A stretch of DNA of 64,000 nt from Mucilaginibacter mali (lineage in GTDB: Bacteria > Bacteroidota > Bacteroidia > Sphingobacteriales > Sphingobacteriaceae): positions 5,642,001 to 5,706,000 of the forward strand of contig NZ_CP054139.1 in the NCBI RefSeq assembly GCF_013283875.1, in the 5' to 3' direction. Below the pieces are notes generated by a model. It made no database searches and was not told where the DNA came from. It was given only the letters and a program-made list of their open reading frames with translations. The position numbers and the translations under genes were made by a program. This document shows, in pieces, positions 7,544 through 15,016 of this stretch. Position 1 is the first letter of the stretch. Every line of letters starts with the position of its first letter.

Positions 7544-8521
7544 TTATATCACCCTCGGCCCGGCATCGTTTATTGTTGATACGTAAGCGTTGGAGTTGAT
7601 CTTCATTCCGGTTAAATATTGCTGTAATTTATGGGTGATGTTGTGCGCGGTCTGCTCGTCGCGGGTAAAGGCGAATACCGACGGGCCGGATCCGGATATA
7701 CCGAAACTTACCGCGCCCAGCTCCATGGCTTGTTCGCGCATTTGGTAAAAGCCGGGGATCAGCATGCTGCGTACGGGTTCTACCAATACATCCTTCATAC
7801 TGCGACCGATCAGGCCGATATCGTTCATGAACAGGCCGCTTACCAAACCGGCCACGTTGCCCCATTGAGTAACCGCGTCCTTCATGTTGATCTTGTTGCG
7901 GATGATCTGCCTGGCCTCCCTTGTAGGTACATCCACATCAGGGAAAACGATGGCACACCACAGATCTTTAGGGTGGGGCAGGCGCACTACATCCAGCGGT
8001 TCGTAACTGCGGATAAGCACAAATCCACCCATCAGCGCCGGGGCTACGTTATCGGCATGGCCGTGCCCGCAGGCCATTTCCTCGCCTTTCATGGCAAAGG
8101 GTAATAGCTGGGCTACGTCGCGCTGATCATCCAGTAAAGTTTTGGCGGCGAACAAGCCCGCTACCGTACTGGCCGAGCTGCTGCCCAAACCACTGCCGAT
8201 CGGCATTTTTTTATGCAGTTCGATATCCAAACCCAGATCGGTGCGGCCAATGCTTTCCAGGTAATGGCGCACGCTAACGCTCACGGTATTTTTAGCCGGA
8301 TCCATAGGCAGGCGACCGTTATCGCCGGTGATCTTGCTGATGCTGATGCCCGGTTTATCGGTAACACGCATCACCACTTCATCGCCTGGGGCGTTCACCG
8401 CAAAACCCAGCACATCGAAGCCGCAAACCACGTTGGCAACAGTGGCTGGCGCGAAGATTTGTATAGAAGTTCCGGGCTTCGCTGTTTCAGTTTGGGTTAG
8501 TTCTTGTAGTTGAGTATCCAT
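7544..8521 (-). CDS. thrB: Homoserine kinase, GHMP family
   Basis: A 325-residue GHMP kinase that phosphorylates homoserine to O-phosphohomoserine using ATP. The ATP loop PIGSGLGSSSASTVAGL spans residues 107-123; the N-terminal substrate segment FAPATVANVVCGFDVLGFAV (23-42) and the C-terminal FGISGSGPSVFAF are also family marks. It sits between thrA and thrC on the minus strand. The N-terminal 18 residues (MDTQLQELTQTETAKPGT) precede the conserved fold and may be a short unstructured extension or a slightly early start. Confidence 0.95.
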   Translation of the reverse strand: MDTQLQELTQTETAKPGTSIQIFAPATVANVVCGFDVLGFAVNAPGDEVVMRVTDKPGISISKITGDNGRLPMDPAKNTVSVSVRHYLESIGRTDLGLDIELHKKMPIGSGLGSSSASTVAGLFAAKTLLDDQRDVAQLLPFAMKGEEMACGHGHADNVAPALMGGFVLIRSYEPLDVVRLPHPKDLWCAIVFPDVDVPTREARQIIRNKINMKDAVTQWGNVAGLVSGLFMNDIGLIGRSMKDVLVEPVRSMLIPGFYQMREQAMELGAVSFGISGSGPSVFAFTRDEQTAHNITHKLQQYLTGMKINSNAYVSTINDAGPRVI

Positions 8522-8538
8522 TTTGTTTTTTTCAAGCT

Positions 8539-8648
8539 GTCATTGCGAGGTACGAAGCAATCGCGAAGCGGCAGAGCCAAATCTGCATAGTTCGCGGTTG
8601 CCGCGTCGCCCCATCGCCTCAAGCCTCCCTCCGCTCCTCGCAATGACA
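8539..8648. repeat. GTCATTGCGAG-type inverted repeat between thrA and thrB
   Basis: The outer arms TGTCATTGCGAGG (8539-8551) and CCTCGCAATGACA (8636-8648) are perfect 13-bp complements, enclosing about 84 nt of further GC-rich foldback. It is an intergenic palindrome inside the thr operon transcript. Confidence 0.85.
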
Positions 8649-8666
8649 TATTTTGTTTAATTTCTT

Positions 8667-8702
8667 CATTTGCACATCTGCATATACGCACATCTGCACA
8701 TT
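8667..8702. repeat. TTTGCACATCTGCA-type repeat
   Basis: The units TTTGCACATCTGCA and CGCACATCTGCACATT lie in tandem. The same motif is at 7526-7545 and, as a palindrome, at 52417-52499. Confidence 0.7.
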
Positions 8703-8706
8703 CTCC

Positions 8707-11157
8707 CTAATTCGCTCCCACATTTATCAGATCGGCGAACACGCCGGCGGCGGTAACCTCGGCACCAGCACCGGGGCCTTTTACTACCATGGGGCGTTCT
8801 TTGTACCTGTCGGTGTTAAAGGCAATGATGTTATCGCTGCCGCTCATGGTGTAGAAAGGGTGCTCGGCATCTACCATTTGCAGGCTGATGCTGGCTTTAC
8901 CATTTTCCAGTTTGCCAATGTAGCGTAATACTTTATTACCACTCTCGGCCTCGTTCTTCAGGTTATCGAAGAAGGCGTTCTCGCTTTTCAGTGTAGCGTA
9001 AAAATCTTCAACAGTAGCCGCGTCCAGACTGGCTTGCGGCAGGATGTTGTCTATCTGCACATCTTCGGCTTCCATTTTATAACCGGCATCGCGGGCAAGG
9101 ATCAGCATTTTGCGCATAAAATCGGTGCCCCGCAGGTCGTCGCGCGGATCGGGTTCGGTATAGCCTTTTTCCTGCGCCAGTTTTACCACATCGTGAAAGT
9201 TGGCATCGCCCTTAAAGTTGTTAAAGATGAAAGATATGGTGCCCGACAGGATGGCCTCTATCCTTTGCAAGCGGTCGCCGCTGCCCATCAGGTCTTTCAG
9301 CGTGCGGATGATCGGCAGACCGGCACCCACGTTGGTCTCGTAAAAGAAATCGACCCCGTGCAAACGCGCCGCATCATGAAAAGCCTTGTACTGGCTGTAT
9401 TTACCCGAGTTGCCTATCTTGTTGCAGGTAACTACCGATATGTTCGACTTGAAGATCTCCTCGTAAAAAGCGATCGGCAGCGGACTGGCAGTATTATCTA
9501 CAAACACGCAGTTGGGCAGGTTCATACTCTTCATGCGGGCCACAAAGCCGGCAAGGTCGGCTTGCTCGCCTTTGGCCTGCAGTGTGCTCTCCCAGGTATC
9601 CAGATCGAAACCATCGGTATCGAAACTCATTTTACGGGTATTGCTGATTCCGGCTATCTTTACCTGTATACCATTATTCTCTTCTAAAAATCCTTTATGC
9701 TGGTTCAACTGGTTGAACAGCGTTTTGCCGATGTTGCCGGTACCCAAACAGAAAGCGTGCAGGGTTTTATTTAACTGACTGAAGAAAGCATCGTGCACAG
9801 CATTCAGCGCTTTGGCTAAATCGCTGCCGCTGATGATCACCGAGATATTATATTCTGATGATCCCTGCGCAATGGCCCTTACGTTAACACCGTTACGGCC
9901 CAGCGCATGGAATAACTTGCCCGACATGCCGGGGGTTTGCTTCATATTTTCGCCCACAATGGCCAGTATAGAAAGTTCTTCTTCTATCACCGGGTGTTCC
10001 AGTTTCCTGGCTGCTAATTCCAATTCAAACTCCTGCTCTATCAGGGCTTTGGCTTTCTCCGCGTCATCAGGCTGAACGGCAAAGGTGATGCTATGTTCGG
10101 ACGATGACTGGGTGATCAGGATCACGTTGATCTGCTCGCGGGCCAGTAGCGAGAACAACCTGCCGCTAAAGCCGGCCTTGCCAACCATGCCACTGCCCTC
10201 TAAATTAATGATACTGATCCTGTTTACCGACGAGATGCCTTTGATGGCCAAATTAGAAGCCTTGCAATCGTGACGGATCACGGTCCCCTCGAAAGTGGTA
10301 TCGAAGGTATTTTTTATCACTATAGGGATCTTCTTCAAAAAAGCCGGGATCATGGTAGGCGGGTAGATCACCTTGGCACCGAAGTAGGATAATTCCATGG
10401 CCTCGGTATAGGTCAGCTCCGGTAGCGAGAAGGCTTTTTTCACCATGCGCGGATCGGCGGTCATCATGCCGTTCACATCGGTCCATATCTCTATGGATGA
10501 CGCATTAAGTACCGAACCGAATATGGCCGCGGTGTAATCGCTGCCACCGCGGCCCAGGGTTGTAACCTGTCCGGCATCGTTACTTGAAATGAAACCGGTA
10601 ACGAATAATATTTTATCGTGGTTGGCCAGGTACAGATCTTTGATCAGCATACCGGTCAACTCCATATTTACTTTGGCTTGTCCATGGGCGCTGTCGGTCT
10701 TTACCACTTCGGTAGCATCAACAAACAGGCAGCCATCAAAATACTGCATGGCAATGCGGCTAACCAACAGGGTGCTGCAACGTTCGCCATAACTCAGGAT
10801 CAGGTCGCGGGTCTTGGCGGTAAGTTCGCGCAGGGTAAGTACGCCCTGCAGCAGGTCTTCCAGTTGGTTAAAATACAGTTTAAGGCGGGTGAATACCGGG
10901 TTTTGCTGCTGCACATCCAGTAGTTCTTTTACAACGGCAAAATGGCGTGCTTCCAGTTCGGCCAGGTGAGCGGTAAACTCTTTACCGCTGGCGGCATTTT
11001 CAGCCATTTCTACCAGCAGGTTGGTAACCCCGCTCATGGCCGATAGTACCACTACCGGGCTGCCCTGGCTACGGTCCTCAGTTTTCAGTATATCGATAAC
11101 TGTGCTGATGCTTTTGGCGCTGCCTACCGATGTTCCGCCGAATTTTAAAACTTTCAT
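8707..11157 (-). CDS. thrA: Bifunctional aspartate kinase / homoserine dehydrogenase I
   Basis: An 816-residue fusion catalysing the first and third steps from aspartate to homoserine. The kinase domain begins with MKVLKFGGTSVGS (KFGGTS at 5-10) and runs to about residue 300. Two ACT-type regulatory segments follow (about 310-455; INVILITQSSSEHS and VNVRAIAQGSSEYN are their signatures), so threonine feedback inhibition is expected by family. The homoserine dehydrogenase domain starts near residue 465 with the Rossmann motif CLGTGNIGKTL and contains the ILSGTISFIFN and KGYTEPDPRDDLRGTDFMRK segments. It heads the operon thrA-thrB-thrC and has a leader peptide and attenuator 29 to 161 bp upstream of its start. 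Confidence 0.96.
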   Translation of the reverse strand: MKVLKFGGTSVGSAKSISTVIDILKTEDRSQGSPVVVLSAMSGVTNLLVEMAENAASGKEFTAHLAELEARHFAVVKELLDVQQQNPVFTRLKLYFNQLEDLLQGVLTLRELTAKTRDLILSYGERCSTLLVSRIAMQYFDGCLFVDATEVVKTDSAHGQAKVNMELTGMLIKDLYLANHDKILFVTGFISSNDAGQVTTLGRGGSDYTAAIFGSVLNASSIEIWTDVNGMMTADPRMVKKAFSLPELTYTEAMELSYFGAKVIYPPTMIPAFLKKIPIVIKNTFDTTFEGTVIRHDCKASNLAIKGISSVNRISIINLEGSGMVGKAGFSGRLFSLLAREQINVILITQSSSEHSITFAVQPDDAEKAKALIEQEFELELAARKLEHPVIEEELSILAIVGENMKQTPGMSGKLFHALGRNGVNVRAIAQGSSEYNISVIISGSDLAKALNAVHDAFFSQLNKTLHAFCLGTGNIGKTLFNQLNQHKGFLEENNGIQVKIAGISNTRKMSFDTDGFDLDTWESTLQAKGEQADLAGFVARMKSMNLPNCVFVDNTASPLPIAFYEEIFKSNISVVTCNKIGNSGKYSQYKAFHDAARLHGVDFFYETNVGAGLPIIRTLKDLMGSGDRLQRIEAILSGTISFIFNNFKGDANFHDVVKLAQEKGYTEPDPRDDLRGTDFMRKMLILARDAGYKMEAEDVQIDNILPQASLDAATVEDFYATLKSENAFFDNLKNEAESGNKVLRYIGKLENGKASISLQMVDAEHPFYTMSGSDNIIAFNTDRYKERPMVVKGPGAGAEVTAAGVFADLINVGAN

Positions 11158-11185
11158 TATTAGCGTTATTCAATTGTGATGTAAA

Positions 11186-11224
11186 CAAAAACGCCTTCCT
11201 CTTTTCTGGAGGAAGGCGTTTTTG
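11186..11224 (-). terminator. thr leader terminator (attenuator)
   Basis: A 16-bp perfect stem (arms 11186-11201 and 11209-11224) with a 7-nt loop. Read on the minus strand it ends GGCGTTTTTG, giving a U-rich tail. It lies between the leader peptide gene and thrA, 29 bp from the thrA start, so it would stop transcription before the operon. Confidence 0.92.
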
Positions 11225-11265
11225 TGTTTCTGTATCTGTTTGCACCAAACGATTATCTTCCTCCA
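11207..11265 (-). promoter_or_regulatory. Antiterminator pairing of the thr leader
   Basis: Plus-strand 11257-11265 (CTTCCTCCA) is an exact complement of 11207-11215 (TGGAGGAAG), and the latter is part of the terminator's first arm. The upstream partner overlaps the last codons of the leader peptide. A ribosome stalled earlier would leave it free to pair and disrupt the terminator; a ribosome reaching the stop would cover it. This is the layout of classical amino-acid attenuation, inferred from complementarity alone. Confidence 0.85.
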
Positions 11266-11318
11266 AGGTTTATCCCGGTGGTAATAATAATGGTTGTTAT
11301 GGTGTTGTTGATTGTCAT
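11253..11318 (-). CDS. thrL: thr operon leader peptide, Thr/Ile-rich
   Basis: A 21-residue reading frame from ATG 11318 to TAA 11253. It has six Thr and six Ile codons, 12 of 21 residues, clustered in NTITTIIITT, followed by GINLGGR. Such a regulatory-codon run directly before a terminator upstream of thrA is the mark of an attenuation leader, as in the enterobacterial thr operon where the leader is also Thr/Ile-rich. The frame is too short for normal gene calling. The promoter lies directly upstream, so the 5' untranslated region would be only a few bases. The peptide itself probably has no function beyond sensing charged Thr and Ile tRNA. Confidence 0.9.
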   Translation of the reverse strand: MTINNTITTIIITTGINLGGR

Positions 11319-11332
11319 TTTTTTAATTACGA

Positions 11333-11364
11333 CAAATTAAGTAGATTAATATTAAAGTTGCAAG
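11333..11364 (-). promoter_or_regulatory. Predicted Bacteroidota-type promoter of the thr operon
   Basis: On the minus strand CTTG (-33) is followed by 20 nt and then TTAATTTG (-7), one mismatch from the TAnnTTTG consensus used by the Bacteroidota primary sigma factor. Transcription would begin about 8 nt before the leader ATG. Confidence 0.6.
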
Positions 11365-11472
11365 AAAAAACAATAATATTTTTTCAGATGGCAAAATAAC
11401 AGACTAAACAGGATTAATATTTTATTATGCATGCATAATTCGGAATAATATTTTGAATTATGTTTTATGATG

Positions 11473-11597
11473 ATTTAACCACAAAGGTCACAAAGAAAGG
11501 ATGCACAAAGTTCACAAAGGCAAAATCATGAATTTATAAACGGCAAAAAAACTTAGTGCCCTTTGCGAAAAAACCTTTGTGTACTTTGTGGTTAAAT
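11473..11597. repeat. ACCACAAAG inverted repeat, copy 1
   Basis: A roughly 125-bp element with outer arms ATTTAACCACAAAG (11473-11486) and CTTTGTGGTTAAAT (11584-11597), and inner repeats of CACAAAG facing CTTTGTG. A second copy with the same internal order is at 59571-59693. It occupies most of the gap between the thr promoter and rsgA; the rest of that gap (11365-11472, 11598-11654) is AT-rich without a gene. Confidence 0.85.
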
Positions 11598-11654
11598 AGC
11601 CACAAACAAATTTCTGAATGCTTTTCTGTACCTAATGCTTAATTTTACCCCCTT

Positions 11655-12575
11655 ATGCAGGGACTCATCATAAAATCTACCGGAAGCTGGTACCAGGTGC
11701 AAACACCCGATGGTAAGCGCTACGAGGCGCGCATTAAGGGCAAGTTCCGCATTAAGGGCTTAACTACCACCAACCCCATTGCCGTGGGCGACCAGGTTGA
11801 TTTTGAGTTTGAACCCGGCAGCGATAACGCCGTGATCAACAACCTGCACCCGCGCAAAAATTATATCATCCGCAAGTCCATCAACCTGTCTAAACAGGCG
11901 CAGATCATAGCTGCCAACCTCGATCAGGCTTTTCTGGTAGTTACGCTGGCTTCGCCCCGCACCTCGCTGGGTTTTATCGACAGGTTCCTGGTTACTGCCG
12001 AAGCTTACGATATCCCCGCGGTACTGATCTACAACAAACTCGACCTGTTTAGCGATGAGGGCCTGGAGATCCTGGCCGAACACAAAAGCATTTACGAAAA
12101 CATCGGCTATCCATGCTACGAGGTATCGGCGCTGGTAGGGACCAATATCAACCAGGTAAAGGAATTGATCAAAGATAAAACCACGTTATTTTCTGGTCAT
12201 TCAGGCGTTGGTAAATCCAGCTTGATCAACGCCCTGTTGCCCGACCTGTCCCTGCGCACCGGCGAGGTATCCGACTGGAGCGATAAGGGCATGCACACCA
12301 CCACTTTTGCCGAGATGCACCAGTTGCCCGAGGGCGGGTTTATTGTGGACACACCCGGGATTCGCGAACTGGGCGTGATCGATATTGAACAAGGCGAACT
12401 CAGCCACTTCTTTCCCGAAATGCGCGAGCGGCTGAACCAGTGCCGCTTTAACAACTGCCGACACGTGAACGAGCCCGGCTGCGCCATCATTGCCGCGGTT
12501 GAGGAAGGCGAGATGGAGCTATCGCGTTATGAAAGCTACCTGAGCATTTACCACGGGCACGATACGAGGGCGTAG
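11655..12575 (+). CDS. rsgA: Ribosome small-subunit-dependent GTPase A
   Basis: A 306-residue circularly permuted GTPase that helps late maturation of the 30S subunit. Motif order is G4 NKLD (127-130), then G1 GHSGVGKS (181-188), then G3 DTPG (232-235), the permutation typical of RsgA/YjeQ. An N-terminal OB fold (residues 1-70) precedes it, and a zinc knuckle follows with Cys263, Cys268, His270 and Cys276. Length and motifs are complete. The start ATG at 11655 follows the CACAAAG repeat by 57 bp. Confidence 0.96.
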   Translation: MQGLIIKSTGSWYQVQTPDGKRYEARIKGKFRIKGLTTTNPIAVGDQVDFEFEPGSDNAVINNLHPRKNYIIRKSINLSKQAQIIAANLDQAFLVVTLASPRTSLGFIDRFLVTAEAYDIPAVLIYNKLDLFSDEGLEILAEHKSIYENIGYPCYEVSALVGTNINQVKELIKDKTTLFSGHSGVGKSSLINALLPDLSLRTGEVSDWSDKGMHTTTFAEMHQLPEGGFIVDTPGIRELGVIDIEQGELSHFFPEMRERLNQCRFNNCRHVNEPGCAIIAAVEEGEMELSRYESYLSIYHGHDTRA

Positions 12576-12678
12576 GGAGAGAAACCAGATAATAGAATCA
12601 AGATATAAGACATTGTGATTGGCTTGTTCGAAAATCTTATCTTGGCTCCTGAATCTCACATCTTGAATCTATTTTCGC

Positions 12679-13137
12679 ATGCGTGCAGTACTACAACGTG
12701 TTTCTTCGGCTTCGTGCACGGTGGATGGCAATATCACCGGGCAAATTGGCATGGGTTTTTTGGTTTTATTGGGCATTGAAGATGCCGATACCCCCGACGA
12801 CCTGCAATGGCTTGCCCAAAAGATAACCAACATGCGGGTTTTTGGCGATGAGCAGGGACTGATGAACAAGGCCCTAGCCGATGTTGGCGGCGATATCTTG
12901 CTTATCTCACAATTTACCCTATTCGCGCAGACTAAAAAAGGCAACAGACCATCCTTTATCCGCGCGGCAAGGCCCGATAAGGCCATCCCTATGTACAAGC
13001 AAATGATAAAAGCATTGGGCGAGCTTATCGGCAAACCCATAGCCACTGGCATTTTTGGCGCGGATATGAAGATCAGTTTGGTAAATGATGGCCCGGTAAC
13101 CATTGTGATGGATACCCGCGATAAGGAGAATCATTAA
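12679..13137 (+). CDS. dtd: D-aminoacyl-tRNA deacylase
   Basis: A 152-residue protein of the DTD family, which hydrolyses D-amino acids (and Gly) from mischarged tRNA. The two catalytic cross-subunit motifs are present: SQFTLF at 77-82 and NDGPVT at 136-141 (the cis-Gly-Pro is Gly138-Pro139). The N-terminus MRAVLQRVSSASCTVDG is canonical. It lies 103 bp after rsgA on the same strand and may be cotranscribed. A putative mobile cassette begins immediately after its stop. Confidence 0.96.
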   Translation: MRAVLQRVSSASCTVDGNITGQIGMGFLVLLGIEDADTPDDLQWLAQKITNMRVFGDEQGLMNKALADVGGDILLISQFTLFAQTKKGNRPSFIRAARPDKAIPMYKQMIKALGELIGKPIATGIFGADMKISLVNDGPVTIVMDTRDKENH

Positions 13138-13138
13138 T

Positions 13139-13690
13139 AAGGAAATTTTTTATAGTACGAATTGAAAAGAATTTAGGAGGATTTCACGAATTTTAGAATA
13201 CTACACGCTGAAATTCCATTGAGGGCGTGCCGAAATTCACAACCAAGCCAAGGCGGACACCGGACGCTTTCAGGTAATTTAATGTTTGTTTGATGTAAGG
13301 TTCACCTATATATCCAGCATTCTTTATTTCAAGAATTATATTATTATATACTATAAAATCAGCTATAAAGAGGTGCTTTAATATTTGCTCTTTATAGGTT
13401 ATTGTAAAAGGCTTCTCGCGCTGAAATGGAATATCGAGGCGTGTCAACTCCAACTCCAGGGCATCTTTATAAACAACCTCTTTAAATCCGTGCCCCAATA
13501 CTTTATGTACTTCAAAGCAAGCTCCAATAATTTTATACGATTCGTCCTTAAATAGCATATGGATATTGTGATGGTTTAAATTATTTGTGTACCGAATTTA
13601 TAACAAATCAATAAAAATTCGCAATCAAATAATCCTAAAAATTCGTGAAATCCTCCTAAATTCTTTTCAATTCGTGCTATATAATTCCTC
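13139..13690. mobile_element. Putative cassette: GxxExxY gene inside long inverted repeats
   Basis: The two ends carry inverted repeats that are identical over 38 nt (13157-13194 and 13638-13675; core AATTTAGGAGGATTTCACG) and remain similar for about 10-15 nt further out (ATAGnACG, AGGAA). Between them is a single small gene. There is no transposase of a known type. No clear target duplication is visible; the left end abuts the dtd stop codon. The structure suggests a unit that moves or is moved in trans, or a paired regulatory hairpin; this is inference. Confidence 0.65.
13193..13558 (-). CDS. GxxExxY protein, PD-(D/E)XK nuclease-like
   Basis: A 121-residue protein with the naming motif G24-F-K-E27-V-V-Y30. 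A later ADFIVYNNIILEIKN stretch supplies Asp67, Glu77 and Lys79 in the D...ExK spacing of the PD-(D/E)XK nuclease fold. Family members are small, often present in several copies per genome, and their function is not established. The start is ATG 13558 (MLFKDESYKIIGACFEVHKVLG). The stop codon falls at the inner edge of the left inverted repeat, so the repeat directly abuts the coding region. Codon use is more AT-rich than in the neighbouring housekeeping genes, which fits recent arrival. Confidence 0.85.
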   Translation of the reverse strand: MLFKDESYKIIGACFEVHKVLGHGFKEVVYKDALELELTRLDIPFQREKPFTITYKEQILKHLFIADFIVYNNIILEIKNAGYIGEPYIKQTLNYLKASGVRLGLVVNFGTPSMEFQRVVF

Positions 13691-13783
13691 ACAATATTTT
13701 ATAAACTAAATCGTTAGTTATTCATTGGTGTACATAATTTTTATCTTGGCATTTCATTTATAAAGTTTAGTGCATTATCAATC

Positions 13784-14116
13784 ATGACCATTCAGCAAGC
13801 CCAGCAACTGGTAGATAACTGGATAAAAACTACCGGTATCCGCTATTTTAACGAACTGACCAATACTGCCATCCTGATGGAGGAGGTAGGTGAAGTGGCC
13901 CGTATTATGGCCCGGCAATATGGCGAGCAATCGTTCAAAAAATCGGATACCGAGGTTAACCTGGCCGATGAAATGGCCGATGTGCTTTTTGTGCTGATCT
14001 GCCTGGCCAACCAAACCGGTATTGATCTGACCCAGGCGCTGGAAAAGAACCTGGAAAAGAAAAGCATCCGCGATGCCGACCGCCACCGTGATAATGAGAA
14101 ACTAAAACCTAAATGA
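13784..14116 (+). CDS. MazG-like nucleotide pyrophosphohydrolase
   Basis: A 110-residue all-alpha NTP pyrophosphohydrolase. The metal-binding pattern EExxE...ExxD is seen at Glu33-Glu34-Glu37 (LMEEVGEVAR) and Glu63-Asp66 (ADEMADVLF). Relatives (MazG, the RS21-C6 group) hydrolyse dNTPs or damaged nucleotides to the monophosphate and pyrophosphate. The start ATG 13784 gives MTIQQAQQLVDNWI. It ends 1 bp before the DUF4349 lipoprotein gene, so the two are probably translated from one message. Confidence 0.88.
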   Translation: MTIQQAQQLVDNWIKTTGIRYFNELTNTAILMEEVGEVARIMARQYGEQSFKKSDTEVNLADEMADVLFVLICLANQTGIDLTQALEKNLEKKSIRDADRHRDNEKLKPK

Positions 14117-14117
14117 T

Positions 14118-14828
14118 ATGAAAAAGCTGTTCCTTATCCCTTGCCTGTGTCTTACATTGTTGTCGTGCGGGCACCATGCCGAACGTCCATCAGCTGTAAG
14201 GATCGTCGACGTTTCATTAGCACGCCCACCATCAGATGAAGCCCGGAAACCGGTATCACCATCAGACACGGCAAGAAAGCTGGTAAAGGACGGCGATATC
14301 AAGTTTGAAACAGCAGATATACAGCAAACCCGCAAGCAAATTATAACATCACTCCAAAAAGTGGGTGGTTATGTATATGAAGAAAACGAACATAATAACA
14401 GTGATGAAAACCGGAAGGAATACATACTGCGCACCCGTATCCCGGCTAAAAGTTTCGAAACTTTTTTGGATAACGCGTCGGCTACAGCCATACAGGTAGA
14501 TAGTAAAAACATCAGCATTCGCGATGTAACTACGCAGTATATAGACATGGCAACAAGGCTGCGCAATAAACTGTTGCTGGAAACGCGCTACCGCGACCTG
14601 TTAACCAAGGCTACCCGCATGAGCGATATTTTGCAGGTAGAAGGTAAACTGGATACCATCCGCAGTGATATCGAATCGGAACAGGGGCAGCTTAACTATT
14701 TAAATCGCCAGGTTGCATACAGCACTTTGCTCATTACTTTCTACACCAAAAATAAAGTGCAGGCTAACAACAGCGACACGGTGGCTTATCAGTTAAAAAA
14801 ATCACTTGGGCAGGGCTGGATATGCTGA
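14118..14828 (+). CDS. DUF4349 lipoprotein, frame broken before the membrane segment
   Basis: A 236-residue product with lipoprotein signal MKKLFLIPCLCLTLLSC (Cys17). The body has the DUF4349 features: an N-terminal beta segment (LVKDGDIKFETADIQQTRKQI), then a helical hairpin with coiled-coil potential (residues about 140-200). Family members usually end with a transmembrane helix. Here the frame stops at GQGWIC, but the next frame immediately encodes the missing hydrophobic tail, followed by a terminator. A one-base indel near 14818-14822, or a programmed frameshift, would restore a full-length protein. Function of the family is unknown. Confidence 0.8.
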   Translation: MKKLFLIPCLCLTLLSCGHHAERPSAVRIVDVSLARPPSDEARKPVSPSDTARKLVKDGDIKFETADIQQTRKQIITSLQKVGGYVYEENEHNNSDENRKEYILRTRIPAKSFETFLDNASATAIQVDSKNISIRDVTTQYIDMATRLRNKLLLETRYRDLLTKATRMSDILQVEGKLDTIRSDIESEQGQLNYLNRQVAYSTLLITFYTKNKVQANNSDTVAYQLKKSLGQGWIC

Positions 14829-14932
14829 AGGATATTTTTTACGGGCTGATCAGTATATGGCCCCTGCTGATGATCTTTACCATATTGATCATCTTATTTA
14901 AACGCTGGCGCAAGCGCCGCAAAGGGGTTTAG
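14822..14932 (+). CDS. Membrane-tail frame of the DUF4349 protein
   Basis: A 36-residue frame starting at ATG 14822, overlapping the DUF4349 stop in the sequence ATGCTGA. It encodes MLKDIFYGLISIWPLLMIFT followed by a further hydrophobic stretch and the basic end KRWRKRRKGV, a typical single membrane helix with positive-inside tail. It looks like the natural C-terminus of the preceding gene. It could be made separately by stop-start reinitiation. Confidence 0.65.
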   Translation: MLKDIFYGLISIWPLLMIFTILIILFKRWRKRRKGV

Positions 14933-14946
14933 GCATAAAATAAAAC

Positions 14947-14980
14947 GCCATTGCGATTAATTGCAATGGCTTTTTATTTT
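14947..14980 (+). terminator. Bidirectional terminator between convergent genes
   Basis: Arms GCCATTGC (14947-14954) and GCAATGGC (14963-14970), followed on the plus strand by TTTTTATTTT and flanked on the other side by A-rich sequence. It serves the DUF4349 gene and possibly also the convergent methyltransferase gene. Confidence 0.85.
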
Positions 14981-15016
14981 AAAACAATCTCTTTTGGAAA
15001 GGGCTGGATGAGGTGG

